A DNA stretch of 64,000 bases from Monilinia fructicola (Eukaryota; Ascomycota; Leotiomycetes; Helotiales; Sclerotiniaceae). This document shows positions 35,266 to 48,260 of this stretch, one piece after another. Made by a program: the position numbers and the translations under genes. Below the pieces are notes generated by a model. It had not been told where the DNA came from and did not search any database. It saw only the letters and a program-made list of their open reading frames with translations. The first letter of the stretch is position 1; every line of letters begins with the position of its first letter. Location of the stretch: NCBI GenBank assembly GCA_008692225.1, contig VICG01000004.1, positions 868,501 to 932,500 on the forward strand, in the 5' to 3' direction.

Positions 35266-36201
35266 TGGATTGTTCGAAATGGAGTCTTGAATTTCTTCAT
35301 CTTGTTGGAATAATTTGCGCTTAGTACATTGTACTTGGTGCTTTCTTTGCGTTGCATTCGGGAACGGAGTTAGGAATTGGTTTATTCGTATTAAAAGTAA
35401 AAAGCGAGAGCATAGTTGCAAGCATGCATGGCACAGAATACAGCGAGTCACAAGGGAGGACTCGGTACTTGCTTTATTAATTTCTTTCGGGGTTGGATTA
35501 ATGGAAGGGTTGGAAGTGCATCACTGTATATTGAGGAATGGCTGGATCACCAGGATGGATGGAATGGGTGGCGGCGATGCAATCTGGATACAATCATCGA
35601 ATTGAATTGGGTGGATATGGTGGCTCGACTACACTACACTACTGGAAGGGAGCAAGACCGCCTGGTTGATTGTTCAGGAGTAATATGTATGCATGCATCA
35701 TTCATTGTTAGGCGTTAGAAGATTGAGGTGTTTGGCGTCCAGGATGAGTTTCTTCATACTGAATAGAGCGAATTTTTCACGCAGATGTATAAACAATTTG
35801 GGCGGCCTTGAGGCAGGTGCGCCGGGTGGGTGGAGTGCAAGGATGAATTGAAGTCCTGTCTGGTTGAGTGGGGGGACCTTGGTGGTTGGTTCGTGTGTTG
35901 AATATATTCCAAGAGGGGTATGAAAGGGGGGAGGATAAGCGAGGATGGATATACATACCATTTTAGTATTAGTAGAGTAACGAAATAAGTAAGACATGGA
36001 ACAACAAAACCCCCATTCAAAACAATCTGAGCATTACTTCATACTTGCTCCACTTGCTGTGCGGCTGACCCTGGGAAGTATTTCAACTCAAGACCCAAGT
36101 CTCCGCGTGATAAAAAAAAAGTATCTATTTCATTTCTCGAAGAACTCTCCCCAAATGCATGCACTAGCTACCGTATCAAATACATGCCATACCATGCCCA
36201 C
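35266..36201. other. Convergent intergenic, no gene
   Basis: About 935 bp between the 3' ends of the LRR gene and VPS18. Short ORFs only; a few tggatgga-type repeats. Presumed 3' UTRs. Confidence 0.45.
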
Positions 36202-39200
36202 TTACAACCCCCACTCATTTCTATCATCTGCAGACGTAACAAAGGGCTCATCAATTCGTTTAATGGCAAAATCGCTACAAAGGATACTAGGTGTCGAGTT
36301 AGCAATGACACCACCATCGCAGCCAGCTATCTTCCAAAGCCGCATGAACTCACCAAGCACTCGCGACCAAAGCATCCAACTCCGCAATCAGCGCCTCCCT
36401 CTTCGCGCCCATGACCATGCCCTTACTAATCAGCATCTGCACCTCTCTAATCCGCTTGGCCCTGCCCACGCCGACCTGGTCCATGACTCTCTTCCCCAGG
36501 CAATCGCTATGAAAAGCATGTTGGCATGGAAAGACGAAGAACTGGCGGCTGAGCAGGGGCAAGGTGCACACGTAGCATTTTTCTCCGGGCTCCACGATCG
36601 CGTAACGTTGATCGAGCGCCGCGATGTCGATCTTGATGTTCGTGGCGGTTTGCGAGGATTCGTCCATTTCCTTCTTGAGGGCGTCGATGTTGCGACTGTA
36701 GTCTTCGAGCGCGGCGCAGATTTCTTCTTTGAAGTCGTCGATGACGACGAAATCGGGGAAGAAGGGTATCAGATCTTCGATCTTCAGGAGATCGCAACGC
36801 TTGAGGAATTCGATGGCGGTTTTGATGCCATTGGATTGCGAAATCACCTTTTTGGCCACGGCAAGCCAAAGCTTTTTCCGTAGCGGAGAGTTTGAAAGTG
36901 GGCGGTCGGCAACGATGGAGGCGAGATCTATTTCTGAATGTGCGAGGGCGAGCTCCACTGCTTGCAGGTATTGACCCATGGTGCTATAGATGTGTACGCA
37001 TGACTGGACTCGCGAATGTTGAATGCAGAGTCGAAGGGCAAAGTCGGAATCAAAACTTGGTTCATCACCTTGTGATTCAAGGTATGAGAGGAGCGCTGAT
37101 TCATCTTTTGATGGATGAGAGGCATAAATTGATATTAGTGTATTATGTACGGCAGCGTCAGTTGAATTTAGGTAATTGATAACGTGTAAGAGGTAGCGTA
37201 TGGCTTGATTTTGTGAAAGTGGCCCTTGAAAATGTTTATCGTAATTCAGCAAGGCAGGAATGAGATTTCGAGGCTTCAAGTCTGAGTGTCTCATCAAAAT
37301 ATCGACTAGATCAGTGGCCACATGCGTCATGAGTCCACTGCTATATCGATAGAAGATCTCAGGTGCTGTCTGCTTTTTTAATACATCCAATGCTTCCTTC
37401 CACCGTTCTCTTTGAATCCAATACGAGAGAACATAATTGTAATCATTAACAGCACTAGCGAAGAAAAGGAGTTCATCCTCCCTGCCATGACTGCTAATTA
37501 TATCATAGGTCGTCTTCTTGTCAAGGTCGTTCTTATACTTTGCGACAAACTCCTGGTATTCCATTCGAATTGTGTCTAATTGATTCCTAGTTTCCGTAGG
37601 GTTCAGATTTTCAGACAATTCAGCTTTAGTGATGATAGTATCATCAAGCGAATTAAGTTTCGACATGAAAATCTCCACCAGCCAACTCGCAATCATAATA
37701 CGTTGCATTATGGATGCCTTTCTGTATGTTGTAAGTTTTGTAAGAAGATACTTGCGGAGAGCATCTTGCTGGTCATTGTCCACGAAGATAAGTGCAACCT
37801 GTTCAAACGGCTTGCTGCTCTTTCCGTATACTCCTGCAGCCTCAAGGTATGAGCCCTTGCTAACAAGGTAGTCCCCAGACGCTGTAGCTACAGCATCCTT
37901 CTGAGCCGGGCCCCTAGCATAACGCAAGGCTGCATCGAAATGTTCCGTTTGCAGCATGACTTTTCCATACATCTCTATCCTCGTCCGTGACAACAATTTC
38001 GTAGATCTCCTGGGTAGTGAAGAGCCAAAAAGTATTCTTTTCTTGATCAGCAAACAGTCCAAGTGCTTGCTGGCCAGGTTCCAAGACCACTTGGTCAAAT
38101 ATTACCCTATCATCTAATCGATTTACGGCAACAACGCGACCTCCAATCAGATGTAGAATATGCCATTGTGTCAATGCAATCGAATCAATCGAGTCTGGGA
38201 CTGGCTTCTTGCGACCCATCAAGTTCTCTGAGGCTGGTAATTGAGATCTAGGCAACAATTTTGCCTCCGTAAACAATCTCGCTCCTAAATCCGAGGTCGC
38301 TGGTGTAGTCATTAATGTCCCATAGTACACACCTTGCGATGATAACCATGCAAAGGTACGATCCGGGGTCAGACTTTCCATAGACGCAGAGTCGGGATGA
38401 TTCGGAGACACCACAAGAGAAGAAGCTGCAGTTGTAGATATCCTGGACAATTCATGGATTGTGGGTTGCTCCGTCTCGAAAAGCCGTGTAAATATTGATG
38501 CACCTCCCTCATGTGCCACCCGGCCAATCTTGCCTATTAGGTGAAGAACCCGACTTTGTGTAGCTATCATTACTCGTCGAACCTCCTTAGCGTCAGGCCT
38601 ACCAGTAACAAGATCCACCCATAATCCAGTGACAGGTCCATCTGGAAGTCTCATAAGCGCTTTGAGATATTTGTCCTCTTTCCGGTAGAATTCGGTGGCA
38701 GTTTCGATATATCCTTCATAAATCATCCCATCTGAAGTTCCAATGAGTATCTCCCTGGTTGAAGACGTTGGTAATGAGGGATTCCAAGCAATACATTCTA
38801 TCGACACCCCTCGCAATCGTGAAAGAGGCCTGGGTTGTCTAGATTGCGTATGGAGGTAATAGTTTTCCCCCTGGGAAGTACATATAATCAAATGTGAAGC
38901 TGTTGGGTCGAGGAACATTCGCCGTATCACACCAACTTCTGAGGTCTTCTTAGGTAGGTCAATATCTAAGCCAGTCGTCAGTTCTCTGGTTCAAGACATA
39001 GCTGACGTGCAGTCTCACCATCTATATCTGCAGGATTATCCAGGTCAATTCGGAGAATCCTGCCATTTGAAAGTGCCAGAATCAGCACATTGTTTGCGAC
39101 TTGCGCCGCTACAAAATCAGAAGCTATGGAGAATTGGAGCTGCACTTTTTCGACATTAAATATTGGAAGTGCAATCTCATTAAGGTCTTGGAGATTTCGT

Positions 39201-39235
39201 GCGGCTACGTAGCCGCTTGACGGGTCGAGAGCCAT
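36202..39235 (-). CDS. VPS18: Vacuolar sorting protein Vps18 (HOPS/CORVET core, RING-H2)
   Basis: Class C subunit needed for tethering and fusion at endosome and vacuole. Exons 39019-39235, 36354-38965, 36202-36286. N-terminal beta-propeller (VLILALSNGRILRIDLD; TREILIGTSDGMIYEGYIE; RTFAWLSSQGVYYG), then helical clathrin-repeat region (HFDAALRYARG; YDIISSHGREDELLFFAS; YLLHVINYLN), then a coiled coil and a C-terminal RING: CYVCTLPLLSRQFFVFPCQH and FHSDC, completed across the last intron by CILCSDFAIKRIDEPF. The frame breaks once at 37961-37964 (AAAA on the coding strand where AAA restores DVWKVMLQTEHF). No other damage, so a sequence error is likely. Confidence 0.95.
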
Positions 39236-42200
39236 CCGTCGTTGTTATCACAGCTACCTCATAGCCATTGAGCTCGAGGCTGCAACCTGCTGTCCAAGGC
39301 TGGCAATCCATAGCTTGGACTTACACCAGAGGACTTAATAGCTCACCGTATTATTACACGTGACTAACATCACATGATCACGTACTTCTCGGTCCTTTTG
39401 AAGATCACCGCATATCTAGGGGCGTGTCTCGTCGTCGTTATGCAAAGCAAGGGATACGAGGCTTGCTATTTTGCGGGTAGAGACATATTTCATCATTCTA
39501 GCTGTAGTGTATCTAAATAGCGCATCGAAACCTACGATCTCACAGTGTTCAACTTTGCGGACTGATAGAAAGGTTCTAGGGAACGGCAATTAAGATTTGA
39601 ATTAAACAAACTATGTATATCTTGTTGAACTGCCGTGTCCATCTGAGAATGAAGTATTTTATTGTGGACGCTACCAGCTCTAGTGATAGCCGATCTTACT
39701 TCTATGAGGACGTACGTCTAAACACCGGAGTAATGACTTAAATGTAGCCTCGTAGATCTTATGAAATAACCATAGATTCCACAACATGATCCATCTCGTA
39801 TATCAAATTTGGATACATTTTGCTGGAGCTTACGAGCGCTCTTGGTAGTACCGGGTCGCCTATGTAGCTCCAACCCTCGTGGTCCGAGGACGTTAGCATC
39901 TGTCGTACAGTCGTACTTCCTCGAGGCTTCCGGGAGAAGCTATTTGCACTCTCCCGGTCCTCCCGCTAATCACGCTGGGGTATTCCCAGGTGTTAGTTCC
40001 GTAACCTACAGAGAATATCAGCGGGATGGCTTGGTATATACTAGTCCACTTCTTGGACCGCTGAATCTTGTTCATCTGTGCTCAATCGTGGATACGAAGA
40101 CGAACGTCAGTAAGAAAAACTTTGAAAAAGCCTTGATCCGGGAATCGAGCTTGGGGCATAGAAACACTCGGGGGTCAAGGTTCAACAACACCAACAACAC
40201 TGACGATGCTCTGTTTTCATAGCCGGGCATAGACTCAGTAGAGAAAGGTCGTTGAAGGTTTGCCCGGCTCTCAAAGGTGACACTTGCGGTTGGAGGTTTC
40301 ATCTCCCCTTGGCTCCCTGAGAAGGCAATTTTATATAATATTCCGATTTGCGGGGCCTTGACATGCTTCCATTCCTATGTTTAGATCTGTAGGATTGGAA
40401 AGCATTTTCAAGGTGATGATAGGCTGAGAAATATTCAAAGACAGGGAACATCGAGGCAACAGCTGATGGCATTGAGGAAAGGAAATTAAGAGTGCATGAA
40501 ACGAATTTGGATAAGGAGAATCTTATTTCTCCTTCAGACGAACTCAGACAGGTGACCTCATGTCTTCAGATATAGTGAGGAGTGAGGATCATACTGTACT
40601 GAAAAGGAAATGATCTTTTATGTAGTCTGAGATCCCTGACCTGGGGAAAAGAAAGAAAAGAAAAGAAAAGGAAAGGAAAAGAAAAGATTGCCGATGTGCA
40701 CAGAGTAGACAACAAGCGAAAGATGAAGGAGTTGAAGCGCAAGCCATCGTTGAAACTAACAAGTCTGGAAGGATCTTTGAGGTTCATTAGTCTAACGTAA
40801 AGATTCAGTGTTTCCCAAGACCAATATCGTACATGAGTAGTACGACAAATATCCACGGCATGATTCTCTTTGCCGGGAGTAAACACACTTTGAAAAAGGC
40901 CGGATTGAAGGATTGAAAAGCTAAGATTGTAGCGAATAATATCATTGGTCAAGAAAGCTTCCAACTTTTTGTCAATGCTCTTGAGACCCTTGGAGTTTCA
41001 TAATTGATCTGCGGTCATCAGGATTGGATCATTGGAGCAATTCTCAAACGTCAAACAAATCATCGATAGGATCAACCCGAATGGCATCCAATCGTGGCCA
41101 TTGACAGCGGCAAATCGAATAGCACACGCATCCCACTCTAAAAGGTCCCGACTCCCGAATCTTTTTCATCAATGATAATGATAATAGTACTCGAGTAATA
41201 ATAATAATGATAATAATAATGAATCCAGAGTAAATATTTCACTACTCGGCGATTACTCTTGGGCATTTTCACGTTGGGCTCACGGCTTCTACCTAGCCTA
41301 GGTATGTAGGTAGATGTGGATAATGGATTACACAAGTCTAGAATAGTTGTGGATGGAGACGAAAGTACTCCGTAAGCTGCAGGATGTCGCCGCCGCCGAA
41401 GTGGTGGTGCATGATCTAGCCTAGCCATTCCATAATTTAGCGAGAGCTCCTCAACCTATCCAAGTTGATTGCTGTTCTCAAGGAATCGAAGAGAGAACTA
41501 GAGCTCCCTATTCGTCGATGGTTGAGCAGAATGCCATCTCCAGCTATCTATGATTCTGTGTAAGTACTGTAGTACAAACTCATGGACATATTCGAATACC
41601 TAATGCAACACTTACCTCCTGGAATCCTTTTGGAGCAAGCCTTCAATTTTTTTCTCAATCATTCTCTATTAGAGTTTTCTCCCCTGGCACCGACAAAAGG
41701 GATCCATGGATTCGTCTTAAGGCTAAAATCCACCGCTAATACCGTAACAACTTAACAAGGCGATGAATTCGATGATGTTATTTTTTCCGAGCTAAGCCCC
41801 CCGGCCATTCGCGCGCACAAGCTGTCTAAACTACGGAGTACAGCACTGTACAGTACATACTGTAGCTAGCTGTCTTGAGCCTTGACCGACCGACTTTGCG
41901 GACGTTTCATATTTCTCTGGGTAAAAGATAATCAGCGATTATCAAACGCTCAGCCCACGTCAGAACCAATTGAACGTTCAAAATCAGGGCCGTCTTGAAG
42001 TATGACCAAAAGTTGAGACTACAGGATGTTCTCAAGGAAGAGGGAGGCAAAAGGTTTTAACAAATAAGATTTGGGAAAGTATTCAACTTCATAGATTGAT
42101 CAAATTACCTGTTGCATGAGGATGGTTGCCAGCGCATAGGGCAGAAATCTGATAGGAGATAATGTACGGAGTATACTACCGCCCTTGGGGCCGATGCCAA

Positions 42201-42759
42201 AGTCGCTCTCTCTCTCTCTTGTCTTATCCCAAGATGGAAATAGACTTGTGGTGGAATTCCTCAAACATTGGATCTCATCTTGCCTCAGTTATGTTAATCG
42301 CCTCTAGTTCGTTTACTCACAGCTCCTAGACAAAACGTACGAACATTATGAAGTTCAGAAACATCAAGAGCAAACTGGAATGATTTAATTGACTCAATGA
42401 TGCTCTCTATGATGCTCTATGGTTCAAGAGCTCGTGAACTTTGATCTTATCTCTCTTTACCCTGCCCGTAAGGAACCGAAACAGAAACAGAAACAGAAAC
42501 AGAAACCGGAGTGGCAAACAGAAACAAACCAAAATCCTCACCTCACATGATCTAGATGAAGCTTGGAACCTGTTAATTCTATGCTTTTCCCGAGAGCATC
42601 TTGAAGTCATCTTGCAGGTGGTTTACCGAGTAGAAAGAAGTATCGCATATTTTCTGATGCATTTCAACAATTTGGGAAAGTTTAGATTATGTTGATATGC
42701 TTTCTTTGAGTTTTCATTCTTTTCTTTTCTTTTCCTCTCCTCTCCACTTGGACTGTACG

Positions 42760-42860
42760 GTATGGGTATGGGTATGGGTATGGGTATGTGCCAGACTGCC
42801 AGTAGACATGTATGTATGAAGGCATGTATGTATGGAGGAGGTATGTATGTATGTATGTAC
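42760..42860. repeat. GGGTAT and TATG microsatellites
   Basis: About four GGGTAT units (from 42761) followed by TATG/TACG tetramers up to about 42862, where a TACGGAGTA motif follows directly. Confidence 0.8.
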
Positions 42861-43837
42861 GTACGGAGTACAGAGTATGTATAGCAGGAGTAGCATGTCC
42901 AGTACAAGCATGATTGATCTAGGATTGATTATTTTAGTTTTTGCTTGATGCAAACCCACCCCTTCTAAATACTTAGCCACCCCTCGGCCGCAGATGCAGT
43001 AGAGACGGACTACCTAGTACAAGTAAGTAGTTCTCTGGGAAACTGGGAAAAGGCTTTTGAAAATGCATAACTGTCTGACCCTTTACCATATGTGGCTAAT
43101 TTTACAATTTATATCTTACCTTTAACTGGCTAGGATGAGTGAGATCCTTGATCGTCTTCATCCTCATTCTAGCGAATCACAATCGTTTCGATCCATTTTC
43201 TGAAAGATGTACTGTACGGAGTAAGTCTGTAATACCTCCTGCACGTTACGTTACGGTACAGTACCGGTTTATCTGCTCCCCCTTCTCCTTCTCCTCCTTC
43301 TCCTTCTCCTTCTCCTTCTCCTCTTCCTCGCCTTTTTCTCCCTTGGCCCACTTATACAAAACATAGCGTGATGGCTTACTGTACCGTACTCTGTCCTGTA
43401 CCGTACGGAGTATGACTTTGGCAGCTGCGTCCATGTTCAATGTTGGTTGTCTCAGAGAAGAATAAAATCATCAGACTATGCCTCTCTAAGCCACCATCCG
43501 CTCCTCACTGCTCAGTGCTCACTGCGCAGTCATTCAGTTATCACCGCACTTTGCTCTTCGTTCACTCATGTGGAATTTGGAAAGGTTTGAATCAAAGACT
43601 AAAATCGATCAACGAACTTATTCCACGGTTAGCTTAGCTGCTTGTTATTATCTACCTGCTTACCGGCTTGCCTGCTTGCCTGCTTACCTAATAATCCATT
43701 GCCTACCTACCTACCTAGTACCTAGTACCCAGTACTGCCATGACTTAAGCAAACCCCAAAGATTCGGTCGGTCCCTTCTATTATTATGATCAGTGATATT
43801 GCAGGTGGCTTTTTATATCTATCATCCATATCCGTAT

Positions 43838-43915
43838 CATATCCAGATCATATCCAGATCATATCCATATCCATATCCATATCCATATCCATATCCATAT
43901 CCATATCCATATTCA
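43838..43915. repeat. (CATATC)n hexamer tract
   Basis: About ten CATATC units with two CAGATCATATC variants at the 5' end; a CATC-rich stretch follows. Confidence 0.85.
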
Positions 43916-44047
43916 TTATTATCATCCATCCATCCTCATTAGGTATTAATTCGTTATTTTCCCATATAAGTGAGAAATATCCACTTCACCTCATTCCAAT
44001 CCATCCACTCCACCGCTCACCCACTCACCCACTCACCCACCCACCCA

Positions 44048-44132
44048 TACACACACATACATACATACATACATACATACATACAGAGACATACATACAT
44101 CCATCCATCTATCATCCATCCACCCACCCATC
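44048..44132. repeat. (CATA)n/(CATC)n microsatellite
   Basis: ACACACATACATACATACAT-type run followed by CATCCATC and CACCCACC units in the probable STE11 leader. Confidence 0.85.
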
Positions 44133-44760
44133 CATACAGTACTTCTACTGGGTACATGTACATTTTGAGCACGTACTTTTCTTTCTACTAGTATCAACCC
44201 ATTACTCGCCTCAGTTTGTTCTCTGAAATCCCACCCAACTCCACAATCCACGAAATCTTCGTTAGATCTACTACTACATATACTCCGAGGAGGTGCAGTC
44301 TATCACTCTATCAGTCTATCACTCTATCACTCTATCACTCTATCTCCAAATTTATTAAAATAGATCCTGGAAGATCTATATCATATCACAAGCACGATCG
44401 ATCATTGAGCAATTGAGCAATTCGCACATACCATATATCATATCGACCTACCGACCGACCTACCCACCTACTTATTTAGTCCCTTGAAAGAAATCCTAAA
44501 TCCCTTCTTTCCCTTCTTCCCCTTCTTTCACTCTGAACTCGCGACACGCGCTTTCAACCATTTAAATTTCAACTTCTCCTACAGATAACCGCCCACCGTC
44601 TGACCTTTATTCCCTTTACAATCACTTATCAACTGGAAAGTCTTCTGCCTCGTGGCGAAAAAAATAATCATCTGGTCAGGTCCATTCATTCATTCACGAT
44701 CCAAATCGCTCTTGCTACTGCAAAATCGGATTTGTATATCTATTAATTCACCACTACTTC

Positions 44761-44798
44761 ATGCCTATTTAATGCTGCCAACGCAATGGCAATGCTAG
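44761..44798 (+). promoter_or_regulatory. Two short upstream ORFs at the STE11 start
   Basis: ATG CCT ATT TAA (44761-44772) ends 13 bases before the STE11 ATG. A second ATG at 44772 opens a frame of eight codons that runs through the STE11 ATG (44786) in another frame and stops at TAG 44796-44798. Both would dampen initiation at 44786 if present in the mRNA. The transcript start is not known. Confidence 0.5.
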
Positions 44799-47709
44799 CT
44801 TCAAAGAATCCTTTTCCAGCATCGCTGGGCCCATCCTCATCTTCATTCTCCTCTAATTCACAATCTGCTACTGCTCAATCAAGTAGAAGAGCTCCAGCCA
44901 TGCTGGCCACGAACCAAACATTTGCAAGTCCTACAGAATCCGAATTTTCAGATGTCGATGGTCCAGAGTCTGCGAAGAGATGGGATGAGGATCAAGTTGG
45001 CGATTGGTTAAGGAGCATCAACTGTGGTGACTACGAGAAGTTATTCAAGAAGAACAATATAAATGGAGAGAATCTCTTAGAGATGGACAAGGCAGTACTG
45101 CAAGAAATGGGCATTGAAAAGATTGGAGATCGTGTCCGTTTATTCTTGGGTATCAAGAAGCTCAGGACGAAGGCCTATGCCAACCAGAAGAAGAGGAACA
45201 GGGTAAGTGGTCTTGCACTTTTTCTTGCAGTATGATGGAGTTGACCATCCTAATGATAGGATTCTTTTGCAACCTTGGATACTTTTGCACACACTCCATC
45301 TTCTAGCTCGCCACGTCCTGCAAATTCTGGAAGTCGTAACATGTCTACATCTACGAACAAGAGATTTTCGAGGCAGTTTGATAATTTTAATACTTTTAAT
45401 GCCGCTACAGCGATTCCCGAGAACGTTAGTAAACCAGCCTCACGACCCGTCTCGCCCCTGACAAACTCTGAAGGTCGGCCTATACGACAACAACAGAGAT
45501 ATGGTATCATGAGCCCTGCCGAATCGATCAAGCGAGAGCAAGCTCAAGGATACTTTAATGGCTCTAATAGTATTAGCATACCAGGAAGTGCTGCAACCGT
45601 ATCTGGAAGACGTCCTAACACTCCGTCTGATCCCACTCAACCACAGATAGCTAGACTGACTAGTGGTCATACCCGCGCCGTTCCCAGTATAGATGGCTCA
45701 CTAATGGCTTCCTTGCCAACAAACCAAGATGTCATCAGGGTGATATCTTCGAAAGGTGTTACAAAGGTGGTCAAGGTTGCGGATTGTAGCTCTTGTGATG
45801 AGGTGATGCGATTGACGTTAAGAAAATTTGGCTACCGTGAAGATCATGATCGGAACTACTGTTTCTGGGTTCTTGCTGGTGTTGATCCAGACCCCAGCCA
45901 ATGTCGTCGATTGCCGGAAGCTGAACTTTGGCGTATCATCAAAGATCAAAGGAGGGCAGAAAGAAATCGACTTATCTTGCGAAAGATACACGCAGGTGAG
46001 CCCGGTGACGACGAACTGCAGCGAGCCGCCAGCATTGCACTGGAGGAAGCTACAACAACCCATAATCGTGCTATCGAAACCTCTGATAACAAACGCAGCC
46101 AACTGAAGGTTCAGAAAATGCTTGGAGAGACCTGGAATGACAACCTTCAGCATCCATTATCACCTGCCTCGTTTCAGTCAACTGGTTCCAATTTGTCCAT
46201 TACTGAGAGAGAGCGCGTAATGTTTACAATGCTGCCAAGGATCTTGAAAGACCATTACCAGCCGATTCTAGAGAAGGCTCGAGGCTGAAAGTGGGCAAGA
46301 AAGGTGGTTTGCGTCATTTCTTTGGACAGAGACCTCCAAGTGAATTGATCACCTCGGATTTGACAACATACTTCCCCGACCATCCTCGCGAAGAGATTGA
46401 CCGTACTGCCAGACTTTCACTCCGGAGATCTACTCGTCTCAGTAAGGTCAACAGTCGATTGAGCGTTGCCAGTAACCTGAGCTTTGCTTCAAGCGTAGCT
46501 GACGCCCCTCCAATGCCAACAATCGCCGATACATGGCTCTCGGGCAATAGCCAACTAGCAAAGATCAGACCTTTGGACCTTTCAAGGGCAAATGGTAGCA
46601 GATTCAGAGATTCTGTGGCTTCTTCGTTACTCGACATTGTGCAAGAAGAATCCCCTACCGAGCCAAATCGCAAATCTTATGTCTCCTTTGCGACTGATAG
46701 CGGATACGACACTATCAATGTTAACGGAACTACGGATGATAGAGATAGCTACTTCGAGGATGGCAGTACTGAAGCTGGTGACTCTTTGAAAGAAATCACC
46801 CATGCGCTAAACAATGATGGAGAAGAATTAGACGAGGAATTAGAGAGTTTCCTTCAGGGTGACTCATGGGATGACAGTAAGTGGATGAAAGGTGCACTGA
46901 TCGGGCAAGGTTCTTTTGGTAGTGTCTTCCTGGCTCTGCACGCTGTCACAGGTGAGCTCCTTGCGGTCAAGCAAGTTGAGACGCCTTCACCCAGTACAGA
47001 CAGCAAAAATGATGCTCGCAAGAAGAGCATGATCGACGCTTTGAAGCGTGAAATTAGTTTCCTTCGTGATCTGCAACATCCCAACATCGTCCAATACCTC
47101 GGAGCAAGCTCATCCGACAATCACCTCAACATTTTCCTCGAATATGTCCCTGGTGGCTCCGTCCAAACCATGCTGAACTCTTACGGGGCATTAGGAGAAC
47201 CTCTGATTCGAAGTTTTGTTCGACAAATTGTTACCGGTCTGGCTTATCTCCATGGTAAAGACATCATTCATAGAGATATTAAAGGTGCAAATATCCTCGT
47301 TGACAACAAGGGTGGTATCAAGATATCTGATTTCGGAATCTCAAAGAAAATTGAAGCTTCGAATCTTCTCAATGGACCCGGAAACAACAAGAATCGACCT
47401 TCTTTACAAGGCTCCGTATTCTGGATGGCACCCGAGGTTGTCAAACAAACCGCATACACACGCAAGGCAGATATCTGGTCACTAGGCTGTCTTGTCATTG
47501 AAATGATGACAGGCACTCACCCATTCCCTGACTGCTCACAACTACAAGCCATTTTTAAGATTGGTGGTGCAAAAATCAGTCCTACGGTACCAGATGAGGC
47601 CAGCTCTGATGCAAAGATATTCTTGGCATCCACTTTTGAGGTCGAACATACTAAACGACCGAGTGCGGACGAGTTATTACTCAGCCCTTTTTTGAACCCA
47701 ATCACTTGA
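44786..47709 (+). CDS. STE11: MAP kinase kinase kinase Ste11 (SAM-RA-kinase)
   Basis: MAPKKK of the mating, filamentation and infection cascade (Ste11-Ste7-Fus3/Kss1 type); acts with a Ste50-like adaptor. Exons 44786-45202 and 45260-47709. SAM domain WDEDQVGDWLRSINCGDYEK to IGDRVRLFLGIKKLR; RA domain VIRVISSKGVTKVVKV to RLILRKI; Ser/Thr-rich linker with FFGQRPPSELITSDL; kinase domain with IGQGSFGSVFLA, LLAVKQV, HRDIKGANILVDNKG, SDFGISKKI, MAPEVVKQ; ends LLLSPFLNPIT. The frame breaks at 46283-46284: EKARG meets a stop, while LKVGKKGGLRHFFG continues one frame away, so one G seems missing. Long repeat-rich upstream region with two uORFs. Confidence 0.94.
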
Positions 47710-48260
47710 CTGGGTTATCGTTGGACCGTTGACTTCTTTCACAGCACCTGTATTAAGTTAGTATATACTTCAATGCATTGCAAGCGCTGGACATTGCATC
47801 GTATTGGAGTTTTTTACTTTCAGCATATTCATTTTCTTGTACACATTTTTTTTCATTTTTATTTTCTTTTTTGATGTCGTAACGAAACACGATACCCACA
47901 ACTTCCTATGGATTTAGGCATAATAGGGTACTTAACATAAAACGCATGGATGGCAGCAGAGGCGGAATTGTGATATCACTGGTTGGTCTCTTCACTTTGG
48001 GCAAGCAGGTACATTTTAGGAGGTATGGTAAAATGAAGACGAACATTATGGAACAATGTATCGAGGGAAATGAAACAATGAAAGATAAAAGGGTGTATTG
48101 AAAGTGTGTACAAATATAAGGTGGTGACAGATATGACTATCATGACTCAAGAGCTTACACATACACATGTTTAAACTACACATCTTCTTCATTTCAAATG
48201 TGACTTCTGAATCTTCGAGATAACAATCTGTCAAATACCAATTGGTTCCGTCCACTCCAA
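47710..48260. other. Convergent intergenic STE11/GGCT
   Basis: About 550 bp with T-rich stretches (47820-47880), fitting 3' UTRs of both genes. No gene seen. Confidence 0.45.

Larger units (their letters stand above)
39236..44785. other. 5.5 kb gene-poor, repeat-rich region upstream of STE11
   Basis: No gene could be supported. An ORF at 39809-40222 (137 aa) has no recognisable features. From about 41.1 kb the DNA is full of microsatellites (TAATAA, AACAGA, GGGTAT, TATG, CTCCTT, CATATC, CATA, CATC) and six copies of TACGGAGTA in either orientation. From about 44.2 kb it becomes pyrimidine-rich with tandem ATCACTCT units, typical of a long fungal 5' leader. Two small upstream ORFs precede the STE11 ATG. 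Confidence 0.5.

Noticed and set aside
36350..36975. Plus-strand ORFs over the VPS18 C-terminus
   Set aside because: Antisense shadows of a strongly conserved RING-containing gene.
39809..40222. 137-aa open frame, plus strand
   Set aside because: No domain, no coding-like pattern, no homologous style; kept as intergenic.
43786..44226. 146-aa ORF rich in Ile-Ser and His-Pro repeats
   Set aside because: Translation of CATATC, CATA and CATC repeats in the probable STE11 leader.
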